DNA from: Symsagittifera roscoffensis
Lineage: Eukaryota; Xenacoelomorpha; Acoela; Convolutidae
Length of the DNA: 64,000 nt
Reading direction: 5' to 3'
NCBI RefSeq assembly: GCF_963678635.1
Contig: NC_087065.1
Span: 66,869,374 to 66,933,373, forward strand
Shown: piece by piece, positions 1-11,400 of the stretch
Position numbering within the stretch: the stretch's first letter is position 1
Layout of the letters: every line of letters begins with the position of its first letter
The notes under the pieces: model-generated
Told to the model about the DNA's origin: nothing
Databases searched by the model: none
Seen by the model: the letters and a program-made list of their open reading frames with translations, nothing else
Made by a program: the position numbers and the translations under genes

Positions 1-520
1 TATGGATTTTTCTTTTGGCATGTTAAGCAGTCGTTACATAGTACTTTAATCCAAATTGATGCATTTGGAAAGTAAAAGTTTTGGATAAAAATTGAGTATG
101 TTTTTTCTGATCCTGCATGTCCTTTTGTACTTAGGGAATGTGAAATGTGAAATGATATGAGCATCATACCTAATGATAGACAAGGTTTTTTATTTCAGAT
201 GTTTGGTATTCCGGATTATCGGTGTTCTCGTCTATACATAGCTTATTAAGTTTTCTGAAGGTTCGAAGAAATTTTTTGTTCCTAATGTTGTGATATTTGA
301 CTTTACGGGTTTTGTTTTATAATTGTGCCAAGATGTTGGTTGTCTGATAACTGTGTCAAGATTTAGATTTTTCTGTAGTAGTTTCAGTGTCATTTTTTCT
401 GTGGCTGATAGAAAACCATTTTTAATTTTTGAAAGAGGTTGAATATCTAGAGGGTCATGTAGGTTAAAAATTTTGTTTATTGTGTATTTTTTTAGTCTAA
501 AGCTGAGGGTTCTCAGCAAT
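1..520 (-). pseudogene. Integrase HHCC zinc-binding segment of gypsy-like pol (partial)
   Basis: The minus strand encodes a histidine-rich stretch followed by GHAGSEKTYSIFIQNFYFP and then CNDCLTCQ close to position 30. This is the H-x-H ... C-x2-C pattern of the N-terminal zinc finger of gypsy integrases, in which K-T and F-Y-x-P residues are typical. The segment upstream on the minus strand (232-519, about 95 codons open) would be the RNase H to integrase linker. The catalytic integrase core would lie left of the window edge. The segment joins abruptly to pre-RT sequence at about 520, so the RT domain was deleted. Confidence 0.7.
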
Positions 521-1143
521 TTATATGATCAGTTAATTTTTCTTTTTCTACTAAGGGAAATAGTTCTCTCCTATACTTTTTTGCTTAGGTGATTTTATTT
601 GTGTATTGCTCTTGATCCATTATGAGTATGGTATCGATTTAAATGTAGAGTTTCCTAACAAATCTATTAGATATAGCATAAGCCATTGGGCATTTAACTA
701 GTAGTTCTGCAAACTTCTCAAATTACATTTCTATTGTTTGAGAGTGTTAGAAAATGAACATTATAATAATTTTCTGTTGCTTAGTGGTATACTTTGAAAT
801 TTGAAATAATGATTCAAAATAAGTTGATTTTGTAAAGAAGTCTGTGTTTCGTTTTTTATCTTTATTTATGTTATTAATTGATAGTTCTTCATTGAGGATT
901 GTTGATTGACATATATCTAATTATTTTAAGAAGTTTTTTTCTATATGCTGTTTCTTCTGTGGGAGTAAATATCGCTTTGGTTTCACAATATCCAAACAGT
1001 CCTAGGGGTAAAGTTGTTTTATATGAAGACTTATTGTATACATTCAAAGAAATTTTGTCTGAGTTTGTTTTTTTCGTGTGTGTGATAAATGAGATCGTTA
1101 CTCGGAAAAATTTATGGATTTGTTTGAATTGAAGGCCGGACAT
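521..1143 (-). pseudogene. Gypsy-like pre-RT pol segment, degenerate
   Basis: The open stretch at 889-1143 includes LPLGLFGYCETKAIFTPTEE and continues, with stops, into a degraded region containing FEKFAELLVKCPMAYAIS. In gypsy polyproteins of this type such sequence lies between protease and the RT palm. The catalytic RT region that should follow is not present; the sequence jumps to the RNase H/integrase junction. Assignment is from family resemblance by eye, so the exact domain limits are uncertain. Confidence 0.45.
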
Positions 1144-1660
1144 ATAAAGTCCTTATTTATTCTGATGTATGTTGTGTTGGTGGACCTGGCTTATTGAGAA
1201 GTTGTATACGTATCCTGATAAGGGTTTTAGATGTTTTCGCTCTTGGTTTTATAAGTATAATTTCGATTTCTGGAATTGCCACGTGGTCTTTTGTGATTTT
1301 TGTTTTAGTTTGATCTATTGTTTGAATATTTTCGTATTCTTCTATCTGAATTTTGCCTATTTGTATTGTTTGAGTAATTCCTGTTTTGATTACATGAGGA
1401 TTTTCTGAGTTGGTCATTTGATTATAATCTATTTCGAGAGTTTAAATGAGAACGATTTATTTGTTATTTGAGTAATTACTTCTGTTTGAATTTGATCTTT
1501 AGTATTTAATTCGATTTTGGTTGTTTTGACTGTTTGATCAACTATATCTAATTTGTGAGTTTTTTTATTGATTTTTTTCGATCTGGAGATCTTCCGCGGT
1601 AGTTATTTTGATGAGGTGATTGTTTTCTATAATTATCATAGTTATCTGGGAGTGGTTTTA
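1144..1660 (-). pseudogene. Gag C-terminal basic tail joined to post-protease block
   Basis: Positions 1250-1560 (minus) match the asparagine/arginine-rich tail seen again at 5.05-5.66 kb and 10.99-11.40 kb. Positions 1144-1250 match a short block that elsewhere lies just downstream of the protease remnant (about 2.75-2.9, 4.4-4.5 and 10.12-10.25 kb). Here the two are fused directly, so the protease has been deleted from this copy. The frame is repeatedly broken. Confidence 0.5.
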
Positions 1661-1661
1661 C

Positions 1662-2063
1662 CTAAACTTTTTTCTGGTTTCTACGAATTTCGTTGCATAG
1701 ACATCCTTGATGCTGTTTATTTCTTTCAGAATCGACTTTTTTGGAAATTTCCTGTGTTAATCTTTTCCAGTCTGATTTAATATCTATAGTTAAAACTGAA
1801 AACTTTTTTTGGGCTGCGCCATCAAGTGTGGTTTGGATTAGAGCTGTGCGTCTTTGTAACCAGTTAAGATGAGAAGGCGTATTTACTGGTTCAGGTCCTA
1901 CGTTTAAAATTAAATTAGCTGTGACTGCGTTTAAAAAATCTTCTACTGAGTTTTCAGGATTTGTTGCTGTGAATACCATTAGTAGTTTATTAGAACATAT
2001 AGAAGATCCACCCATAAGGTATGGATTCATAGTCATTTGTAGTGATTCTGCGGCATTTGGCAT
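1662..2063 (-). pseudogene. Gag capsid fragment, copy 1
   Basis: The reading frame begins MPNAAESLQMTMNPYLMGG and continues through FLNAVTANLILNVGPEPVN to a charged C-terminal part. It is a gag capsid N-terminal region, nearly identical to the copy at 3404-3703 and related to segments at about 9.65-10.0 and 12.2-12.55 kb. The methionine is probably internal to a longer gag, because the sequence upstream on the minus strand encodes a Gln/Asn/Ser-rich stretch in the same direction. There is no cellular function to infer; capsid proteins of such elements assemble particles that package element RNA. Confidence 0.6.
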
Positions 2064-2620
2064 TTGATAAAAAGTTGTAAGTTATGATTTTGTAATTTCA
2101 TGTTGTTGTAAATACTATGCTAATGGGACTTCTTTTTGCATTTGTGTTGTTTGATAACTTTGTGCATTTATAGTAATTTGTGATTGGAAATAAGTTTTAT
2201 ATGATGCTAAGTTTTGCCTTGGACTAAAAGTTTGTCTTGTTTGTCGTGTTTGTTCAATTCGTGTATATGGTTCAAAAAAATCTGGTTGATAATTAGGATC
2301 TGGTTGATCAATATTCCAGTTTTTGTTTCGTTACTTTGTGTTAAATCGTTGTTGGTTTTGGCTAAAATAGTCTTCATCTTCTGAATAAGGTGGTTGATTT
2401 CTTGTAAGATGTTTATCAGTTATATTATCATTTTGATGAAAGAATGGGAAGTTTTCGCTACGATCTACTGTAGATCGTTGTTGATCCTTGAAAAATCTGA
2501 GTGAGGGGCTTGTTGTGATACTTGTTGATTGTATTTTTCTACCTATGGTTGGTTTTGAATGTTTATATTAGTGGGTTTTGTTATTTTCTTTTTTTTTGCA
2601 AAAAAAGCTTGTAATTGTGA
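2064..2620 (-). pseudogene. Gag N-terminal disordered region, copy 1
   Basis: Minus-strand translation is rich in Gln, Asn, Ser and Pro, with recognisable pieces such as RNQPPYSEDEDYFSQNQQRF. It runs into the capsid frame at 2063. Stops interrupt it. A second copy occupies about 3704-4260 and a diverged one 12.55-13.25 kb. The composition suggests a flexible N-terminal extension, as in several Ty3/gypsy gags. Confidence 0.5.
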
Positions 2621-2639
2621 TCACAAAAATTGTTTCTGT

Positions 2640-3400
2640 TATCTGTTTGTCGTGATGTTTGATATTTCATTTGTGAGTATTTTGGGATAACAGAAGATTT
2701 TACTGTGGATGTATAAATGTTTGTGGAAATGCGGTGTTTCTATTGGTTTGAATTGAAGGTCGGGCATATATCCCTTGTTTATTCTGATGTCTGTTGTAAT
2801 GGTGGACTTGGCTTTTTGAGAAGTTGTATACATATCCTGATAATGGTTTTAGATGTTTTCGCTCTTGGTTTTATAAAGTATAAATTTTGGAAAAATTGGA
2901 GGTTTTTTAATTAGTCTTTGAAGAAATGTGAGTGATATGCTATTCATTCGCGTGTAGTTATCTTTTAAATGTAATCTACTATTCAGGATATTAATAATGG
3001 ATATTTTAAGTAATAAAAAATTTTAAATAATAAAGAACATTTTAAGTAATAAAGGAAATTCCAAAGATATTGTGTTTTAAATCTGTGATTTGAAAAATTA
3101 GTTTGAAAAGTTTATTCAAAAAATTATTTTCTTTCATTGTTTGAGTGCGAACGACAAGTAGTTGAAATTTTTCATAGTTTGTTAAACTTGATCCTTGTGC
3201 TGTAGCTAATTTTCTTGATGTCTTTCAAGGTATCAATTTTGGATCTAAAGTTTGTATTTCATTCCATGTGGTAATATTTATAATGTTTGATTCCGCTCCT
3301 TAGGAAATTAATTTCACAAGGTTTGGTGGTTGAAGGTCTTTGCTTATTGGATTTTCTGAGAGAAATGGGAATATCCAAGTTTTTTCCTTAGGTAGTTGTA
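2640..3400 (-). pseudogene. Post-protease block and retropepsin remnant, copy 1
   Basis: This is the copy-1 counterpart of the protease remnant described at 4560-4990, with the same in-frame stop just before GAESN. The 2640-2900 part carries the short block that normally follows the protease; here it runs straight into gag N-terminal sequence, marking a duplication joint. Confidence 0.45.
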
Positions 3401-3403
3401 TTT

Positions 3404-4260
3404 TTTCCAGTCTGATTTAATATCTATAGTTAAAACTGAAAACCTTTTTTGGGCTGCGCCATCAGGTGTGGTTTGGATTAGATCTGTGCGTCCGTGTAAC
3501 CAGTTAAGATGAGAAGGCGTATTTACTGGTTCAGGTCCTACGTTTAAAATTAAATTAGCTGTGACTGCGTTTAAAAAATCTTCTACTGAGTTTTCAGGAT
3601 TTGTTACTGTGAATACCATTAGTGGTTTATTAGAACATATAGAAGATCCACCCATAAGGTATGGATTCATAGTCATTTGTAGTGATTCTGCGGCATTTGG
3701 CATTTGATAAAAATTTGTAAGTTGTGATTTTGTAATTTCATGTTGTTGTAAATATTATGCTAATGGGACTTCTTTTTGCATTTGTGTTGTTTGATAACTT
3801 TGTGCATTTATAGTAATTTGTGATTGGAAATTAGTTTTATATGATGCTAAGTTTTGTCTTGGACTAAAAGTTTGTCTTGTTTGTCGTGTTTGTTCAATTC
3901 GTGTATATGGTTCAAAAAAATCTGGTTGATAATTAGGATCTGGTTGATCAATATTCCAGTTTTTGTTTCGTTACTTTGTGTTAAATCGTTGTTGGTTTTG
4001 GCTAAAATAGTCTTCATCTTCTGAATAAGGTGGTTGATTTCTTGTAGGATGGTTATCAGTTATATTATCATTTTGTTGAATGAATGGGAAGTTTTCGCTA
4101 CGATCTACTGTATATCGTTGTTGATCCTTGAAAAATCTGAGTGAGGGCTTGTTGTGATACTTGTTGATTGTATTTTTCTACCTATGGTTGGTTTTGAATG
4201 TTTATATTAGGGGGTTTTGTTATTTTCTTTATTTTTGCAAAAAAAGCTTGTAATTGTGAT
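3404..4260 (-). pseudogene. Gag capsid fragment and N-terminal region, copy 2
   Basis: The capsid frame starts at 3703 with the same MPNAAESLQM opening as copy 1 and differs by a few substitutions. The upstream minus-strand sequence (3704-4260) repeats the Gln-rich gag N-terminus. At the capsid end the frame runs across the duplication joint into protease-derived codons (ending SHFSQKIQ), an artefactual fusion rather than a designed protein. Confidence 0.6.
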
Positions 4261-4559
4261 CACAAAAATTGTTTCTGTTATCTGTTTGTCGTGATGTTTG
4301 ATATTTCATTTGTGAGTATTTTGGGATAACAGAAGATTTTACTGTGGATTGTATAAATGCTTGTGGAAATGCGGTATTTCTATTGGTTTGAATTGAAGGT
4401 CGGGCATATATAGTCTTTGTTTATTCTGATGTCTGTTGTAATGGTGGACTTGGCTTTTGAGAAGTTGTATACATATCCTGATAATGGTTTTAGATGTTTT
4501 CGCTCTTGGTTTTATAAAGTATAAATTTTGGAAAAACTGGAGGTTTTTTAATTAGTCTT

Positions 4560-4990
4560 TGAAGAAATGTGAGTGATATGTTATTCATTCGCGTGTAGTT
4601 ATCTTTTAAATGTAATCTACTATTCAGGATATTAATAATGGATATTTTAAGTAATAAAATATTTTAAATAATAAAGAACATTTTAAGTAATAAAGGAAAT
4701 TCCAAAGATATTGTGTTTTAAATCTGTGATTTGAAAAATTAGTTTGAAAGGTTTATTCAAAAAATTATTTTCTTCCATTGTTTGAGTGCGAACGACAAGT
4801 AGTTGAAATTTTTCATAGTTTGTTAGACTTGATCCTTGTGCTGTAGCTAATTTTCTTGATGTCTTTGAAGGTATCAATTTTGGATCTAAAGTTTGTATTT
4901 CATTCCATGTGGTAATATTTATAATGTTTGATTCCGCTCCTTAGGAAATCAATTTCACAAGTTTTGGTGGTTGAAGGTCTTTGCTTATTG
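4560..4990 (-). pseudogene. Retropepsin-like aspartic protease remnant
   Basis: The minus strand reads GAESNIINITTWNEIQ, then SRKLATAQGSSL, then KLIFQITDLKHNIFGI. In Ty3/gypsy retropepsins the order is D-T/S-G-A, a loop with a conserved tryptophan, a K-L-x-x-A-x-G-S strand and a hydrophobic I-L-G element near the end, and these line up. The catalytic aspartate triplet is not readable: an in-frame TAA sits immediately before GAESN. The same lesion occurs at about 3.30 and 10.65 kb, so the copies descend from an already broken founder. Confidence 0.5.
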
Positions 4991-5045
4991 GATTTTCTGA
5001 GAGAAATGGGAATGTCCAAGTTTTTTCCTTAGGTAGTTGTATTTT

Positions 5046-5668
5046 ATTTGTTGTATTTTGATGTATATTATTCGTACTTGAACTTTCTGTACGTTCTTGT
5101 TGGCTGTAGTCTCTTTATGTATTGTTTGATTTTTTGAATTTATTTACGTTTTCATTGTTTTGGTAATACTTCGATTTAGTTGGTGTTTCGTATGCATGTT
5201 CAAAATGAAGCATGTTTATTGAAAACGCTCTCTTCATCTGTTAATTCACAATGTGTAATTCTAATTTTTCTGTTTTGTCAATACCGGGAGGGTCTGATTG
5301 AGTTTCTTCAGTTTGTACCGATTAATTTGTCTATGATGTTTAGGTCTACTACTTCTATAGTTTTGTTGTGAACTTTGATATTGTGTATTATTTCTGTGTC
5401 CAGACTGGAATTAATAGTTCTGTCGATTTCGATAAGTATAATTTCGATTTCTGGAATTTTCACGTGGTCTTTTGTGATTATTTTTATAGTTTGATCTATT
5501 GTTTGAATAGTTTCCTAATCTTCTATCCGAATTTTGTCTATTTGTATTATTTGAGTAATTCCTGTTTTGATCATATGAGGAATTTCTAGGTTGGTCTTTG
5601 AATATATTATATTTTGAGAGTTTAAATGAGAACAATTTGTTTGTAATTTGAATAATTACTTCTGTTTG
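5046..5668 (-). pseudogene. Gag C-terminal Asn/Arg-rich tail, copy
   Basis: An open frame at 5411-5635 is dominated by Asn, Arg, Ser and Tyr (for example YSNNTNRQNSDRRLGNYSNN), as expected for a basic RNA-binding tail after the zinc knuckle. An overlapping second frame is Ile/Thr-rich and is a shadow. Position 5040-5100 continues toward the protease remnant. Confidence 0.5.
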
Positions 5669-8600
5669 AATTTGATCTTGAGTAATTATTTCGATATTGG
5701 TTGTTTTGACTGTTTGACCAACTATATCAAATTTCTGAGAAACTTTGTGATTTTTTTTTGATCTGGAAGTCTTCGGCGGTAGTTATTTTGATAAGGTGAT
5801 TATTGTCTATAATTATTATAGTTATCTGGGAGTGATTTTAACTAAATTTTTTTTCTATGAAAATTTCTGCTCGGTAAGTTTTGGTCTTTTTACATGTATT
5901 GATAAAAGGATTTATTTGGTTCTCTATGTTTCTGTGGTTTGTTCTGGTTGTCTTGTTGTTTTTGTCTACATTTAGCAATGCTATGTCCGTATCTACAGCA
6001 ATAGTTACTTAATTTTTTGAATGACGGCTTGCCTTTAAATTTTGCATTTTTCTCAAAGTTATTCAATATTTGAGTAATTTTTTCTGCCAGTTCAGTGTCG
6101 GAGTCATAGAAGTTTATTATTTTTGAAGTAGTTGTATGAATGTTATTTACGTATTGTAATTTTAAATTTTCTTTTTCTTCTAATTTCAGAGTGATTTCAG
6201 ATTGTTCTAATTTTCCTACTAGTTTCGGAAGTCTATTTCAGGTTCTCGAATTGAAGCTGGGTGTGATGCTCTTTTTATAGCTATTTTGCGTAGTTTTGGT
6301 GTTAGAGTCATCATTAAGACTTCTGTCGTCTTTGTATTTTTCTAGTCACGTGTATTACGAGATTATGCTTTTCTCACTAATGTTTCAAAACTTCCTGCAA
6401 GTTGCTTGATTGTTTCATTACGGACTCTACGGAATTCGTTGCATAGGCTCCTGTTTGAATTTGATCTTAAGTAATTATTTCGATCTTGGTTATTTTGACT
6501 GTTTGATCAACTATATCTAAATTGTGAGAAATTTATGATTTTTGTTTGATCTGGAGATCATCCGCGGTAATTATTTTGATAAGGTGATTGTTGTCTATAA
6601 TAATTATAGTTATAGTTATCTGGGAGTGATTTTAACAAAACTTTTTTTACTGTGAATATTTCTGTTCAGTAAGTTTTGATCTATTTTCATGTTTTGATAA
6701 ATGGATTTATTTGGTTCTCTATGTTTCTGTGGTTTGTTCTGATTATCTTGTTGTTTTTGTCTACATTCAGCAATGCTATGTCCGTATCTACGGCAATTGT
6801 AAACAGTTTTTTGAATGACGGCTTACTTTTAAATTTTGCATTTTCTCAAAGTTAGATTTTGCATTTTATCAATATTTGAGTGATTTTTTCTGGCAGTTCA
6901 GTGTCGGAGTCATAAAAGTTTATTATTTTTGAAGTAGTTGTACGAATGTTATTTGCGTATTGTAATTTTAAATTTTCTTTTTCTTCCATGTTCATAGTGA
7001 TTTCAGATTGTTCTAATTTTTGTACTAGTTTAGGAAGTCTATTTCAAGTTCTCGAGTTGCAGCTGGATATGATGCTCTTTTTTATAGCTATTTTGCGTAG
7101 TTTTGGTGTTAGAATCATCATTAAGACTTCTGTCTTCTTTGTTTTTTATAGTCATGTGTATTACGAGAATATGCTTTTTCAACTAATGCCTCAATTCTTC
7201 CTGCAAGTTGCTTGAGTGTTTAATTATGGACTCTACGTATTTAGTTGCATAGACTCCTGTTTTAATTTGATCTTGAGTACTTTTTTCGATATTGATTATT
7301 TTGACTGTTTGATCATCTATATCTAAATTGTGAGAAGTTTTGTGATTTTTTTCGATCTGGAGATCTTCCGCGGTAGTTTTTTGATAAGGTGATTGTTGTC
7401 TATAATTATTTTAGTTATCTGGGAGTGTTTTTAACTAAACTTTTTTTACTGTGAATATTTCAGTTCGGTAAGTGTTGGTCTTTTTTCATGTTTTGATAAA
7501 AGGATTTATTTGGTTCTCTATGTTTCTGTGGTTTTTTCTGATTATCTTGTTGTTTTTGTCTACATTCAGCAATACTATGTCCGTATCTACGGCAATAGTA
7601 AACAATTTTTTTGAATGACGGCTTACCTTCAAATTTTGCATTTTCTCAAACTTAAATTTGGCATTTTATCAATATTTGAGTGATTTTTTCTGCCAGTTCA
7701 GTGTCGGAGTCATAGAATCATATTATTTTTGAAGTAGTTGTATGAAAGTTGTTTGCGTATTGTAATTTTAAGTTTTCTTTTTCATCTATGTTCATAGTGA
7801 TTTCAGATTGTTCTAATTTTTGTACTAGTTTCGGAAGTCTATTTCAGGTTCTCGAATTGCAGCTGGATGTGATGCTCTTTTTTATAGCTATTTTGCGTAG
7901 TTTTGGTGGTAGAATCATCATTAAGACTTCTGTCTTCTTTGTTTTTTTATAGTCATGTGTATTACAAAAATATGCTTTTCTAACTAATGTCTCAATTCTT
8001 GCTGCAAGTTGCTTGAGTGTTTAATTATGGACTCTACGTATTTCGTTGCATAGACTCCTGTTTAAATTCGATCTTGAGTAATTATTTCGATTTTGGTTAT
8101 TGTGACTTTTTGATCAACTATATCTAAATTGTGAGCAATTTTGTAATTTTTTTCGATCTGGAGATCTTCCGCGGTAGTTATTTTGATAAGGTGATTGTTG
8201 TCTATAATTATTATAGTTATCTGGGAGTGTTTTCAACTAAACTTTTTTTGCTGTGAATATTTCTGTTCGGTAAGTTTTGGTCTTTTTTCATGTTTTGATA
8301 AAAGGATTTGTTTTGTTCTCTATGTTTCTGTGGTTTGTTCTGATTATCTTGTTATTTTTGTCTACATTCAGCAGTGCTATGTCCGTATCTACGGCAATAG
8401 TAAACAATTTTTTGAACGACGGCTTACCTTTAAATTTTGCATTTTCTCAAAGTTAAATTTTGCATTTTATCAATATTTGAGTGATTTTTTCTGCCATTTC
8501 AGTGTCGGAGTCATAGAAGTTTATTATTTTTGAAGTAGTTGTTTGATTTTTTTTTGCGTTTTGTAATTTAAATTTTCTTTTTCTTCTATGTTCATAGTGA

Positions 8601-9640
8601 TTTCAGATTGTTCTAATTTTTGTACTAGTTTCGGAAGTCTATTTCAGGTTTGCGAATTGCAGCTGGTTGTTATGCTCTTTTTTATAGCTATTTTGCGTAG
8701 TTTTGTTGTTAGAGTCATCATTAAGACTTCTGTCGTCTTTGTATTTTTATAGTCATATGTATTACGAGAATATGCTTTTCTCACTAACGTTTCAATTCTT
8801 CCTGCAAGTTGCTTGATTGTTTCATTATGGACTCTACGGAATTCGTTGCATAGGCTCCTGTTTGAATTTGAGCTTAAGTAATTTTTTAGATATTGGTTAT
8901 TTTGACTGTTTGATCAACTATATCTAAATTGTGCGAAATTTTGTGTTTTTTTTCCGATCTGGAGATCTTCCGCGGTAGTTGTTTTGATAAGGTGATTGTT
9001 GTCTATAGTTATTATAGTTATCTGGGAGTGGTTTTATCTAAATTTTTTTCACTGTGAATATTTCTGTTCGGTAATTTTAGGTCTTTTTTCATGTATTGAT
9101 AAAATGATTTATTTGGTTCTCTATGTTTCTGTGGTTTGTTCTGATTATCTTGTTGTTTTTGTCTATATTCAGCAATGCTATGTCCGTATCTACGGCACTA
9201 GTTACACAATTTTTGAATGACGGATTACCTTTAAACTTTGCATTTTTCTCAAAAATATTCAATATTTGGGTGATTTTTTCTGCCAGTTCAGTGTCGGAGT
9301 CATAGAAATTTATTATTTTTGAAGTATTTGTAAGAATGTTATTTACGTTTTGTTATTTTAAATTTTCTTTTTCTTCTAACTGCAGAGTTATTTCAGATTG
9401 TTCTTATTTTTCTACTAGTTTCGGAAGTATATTTCAGGTTCTCGAACTGAAGCTGGATGTGATGCTCTTTTTTTATAGCTATTTTATGTAGTTTTGGTGT
9501 TAGAGTCATCATTAAGACTTCTGTCGTCTTTGTATTTTTATAGTCATGTGTATTACGAGAATATGTTTTTCTCACTAACGTGTCAATTCTTCCTGCAAGT
9601 TGCTTGTTTTTTTTCATTATGGACTCTACGAATTTCGTTG
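5669..9640 (-). repeat. Five tandem ~0.8-kb copies of the gag nucleocapsid (zinc-knuckle) segment
   Basis: Units begin near 5669, 6448, 7262, 8063 and 8863, each opening with a variant of TTTGAATTTGATCTTGAG and closing at a variant of TTCGTTGCATAG. Every unit carries on the minus strand a remnant of the CCHC knuckle, with the core CRRYGHSIAEC (C-x4-H-x4-C) near 5.98, 6.78, 7.58, 8.38 and 9.18 kb, plus the charged helix before it. The first knuckle cysteine is lost or frameshifted in most units. A sixth, unamplified knuckle lies at about 11.73 kb in its ordinary gag context. Confidence 0.8.
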
Positions 9641-10330
9641 CATAGACATCCCTGATGTTGTTTTTTTCTTTCAGAGTTGACTTTTTTGAAAATTCCTGTG
9701 TGAATCTTTTCCAGTCTGATTTAATATCTATAGTTAAAACTGAAAACCTCTTTTGGGCTGCTGCATCAAGTGTGGTTTGGATTAGAGCTGTGCGTCTTTG
9801 TATCCAGTTAGGATGAAAAGGCGTATTTACTGGTTCAGGTCCTATATTTAAATTTAAATTAGCTGTGACTGCTTTTAAAAATATTTTACTGAGTATTCAG
9901 GATTTGTTACTGTGAATACCATAAGTGGTTTATTAGAAGATATAGAAGATCTACCCATAAGATATGGTTTCATAGTCATTTGTAGTGATTCTGCGGCATT
10001 TGGAATTTGATAAAAATTAGTAAGTTGTGATTTTGTAATTTCTTGTTGTTGTAAAAATTATGGTAATGGGATTTCTTTTTGCATTTGTGTTGGTTGATAA
10101 TTTGTGATAATTTGATAATAGTCCTTGTTTATTCTGATGTATGTTGTATTGGCGGACTTGGCTTATTGAGAAGTTGTATACATATCCTAATAATGGTTTT
10201 AGATGTTTTCGCTCTTGGTTTTATAAAGGATAAATTTTGGAAAATATGGAGGTTTTTTAAATAGTCTTTGAACAAATTTGAGTGATGTGTTATTCATTCG
10301 CGTGTATTTAACCTTTATATGTAATCTACT
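9641..10330 (-). pseudogene. Gag capsid fragment (copy 3) and post-protease block
   Basis: From about 10.05 down to 9.65 kb the minus strand matches the capsid N-terminal copies at 1.66-2.06 and 3.40-3.70 kb with more divergence and frameshifts. From 10.10 to 10.33 kb lies the post-protease block. Their direct contact at about 10.1 kb is a rearrangement joint: the gag N-terminal region normally between them is missing. Confidence 0.5.
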
Positions 10331-11400
10331 ATTTAAGATATTATTAATGGATATTTTAAGTAATAAAATATTTTAAATAATAAAGAACATTTTAAGTATT
10401 AAAAGAAATTCCAACGATATTGTGTTTTAAATCTGTGATTTGAAAAAGTAGTTTGAAAGGTTTATTTAAAGAATTATTTTGTTACATTGTTTGAGTGGGA
10501 ACAACGAGTAGTTGAAAGTTTTCCATAGTCTCTTCGACTTGATTCTTGTGCTGTAGATAATTGCCTTGATGTCTTTGTAGGTATCAATTTTGGATGTATA
10601 ATTTGTATTTCATTCCATGTGGTAATAACTATAATGTTTGATTCTGCTACTTAGGAAATCAATTCACAAGGTTTGATGGTTGAAGGTCTTTGATTTTTGG
10701 ACTTTCTGAGAGAAATGCGAAAGTCCAAGTTTTTTTCTTAGGTAGTTGTATTTTACTTGTTGTATTTTGATGAATTTATTCGTACTTGAACTTTCTTTAG
10801 GTTCTTGTTCGCTGTAGTCTCTTTGTGTATTGTTTGATTTTTTGAATATATTTACGTTTTCATTGTTTTGGTAAAAATTCGATTCAGTTGTTGTTTCAAA
10901 TGCATTTTCAATTTGGAGCATGTTTTTTAAAAACGTTTTTTCTGTTTCGCTCTCTTCATCTGCGGATTCACAATGTATGTTGTTTAATTGAAATTCTAAT
11001 TTTCTTTTTTGTCAATACCGGGAGAGTCTGATTGAGTTTCTTCTGTCTGTACCTGATTAACTTGTCTTTGAAGTTTAGGTGTACTACTTCGATAGTTTTG
11101 TTGTGAATTTTGATATTGTATATTATTTCTCTGTGGAGACTGAAAATAATATCTCTGTCGATTTGGATAAGTAAAATTTCGATTTCTGGAATTGTTACGT
11201 GGTCTATTGTGATTATTGTTATAGTTTGATCTTTTGTTTGAATAGTTTCGTAATCTTCTATCTGAAGTTTGTCTATTTGTATAGTTTGAATAATTCCTGC
11301 ATTGATTATATGAGGAATTTCTGGGTTGATCATTTGAATATAATTTATTTCGACATTTTAAATGAGAACGATTTAATTGTAATTTGAATAATTACTTCTG
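10331..11400 (-). pseudogene. Gag basic tail followed by protease remnant (copy 3)
   Basis: On the minus strand this runs from the Asn/Arg-rich gag tail (about 11.40-10.99 kb) through an open frame at 10664-10921 that includes NNENVNIFKKSNNTQRDYSE to the retropepsin-like remnant at about 10.65-10.45 kb. It is the longest uninterrupted view of the gag-to-pro order in the window. A 121-codon Ile-rich frame at 10968-11333 is an out-of-phase reading of the same tail. Confidence 0.5.

Larger units (their letters stand above)
1759..5045 (-). repeat. 1.64-kb direct tandem duplication (two units) of gag/protease sequence
   Basis: Unit 1 (about 1759-3402) and unit 2 (about 3403-5045) are near-identical with a constant offset of about 1640 bp; the capsid frames start at 2063 and 3703. 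The unit boundary reads TTGTATTTT joined to TTCCAGTCTG, sharing a short T run. Each unit, read on the minus strand, holds protease remnant, post-protease block, Gln-rich gag N-terminus and capsid start. Confidence 0.8.
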
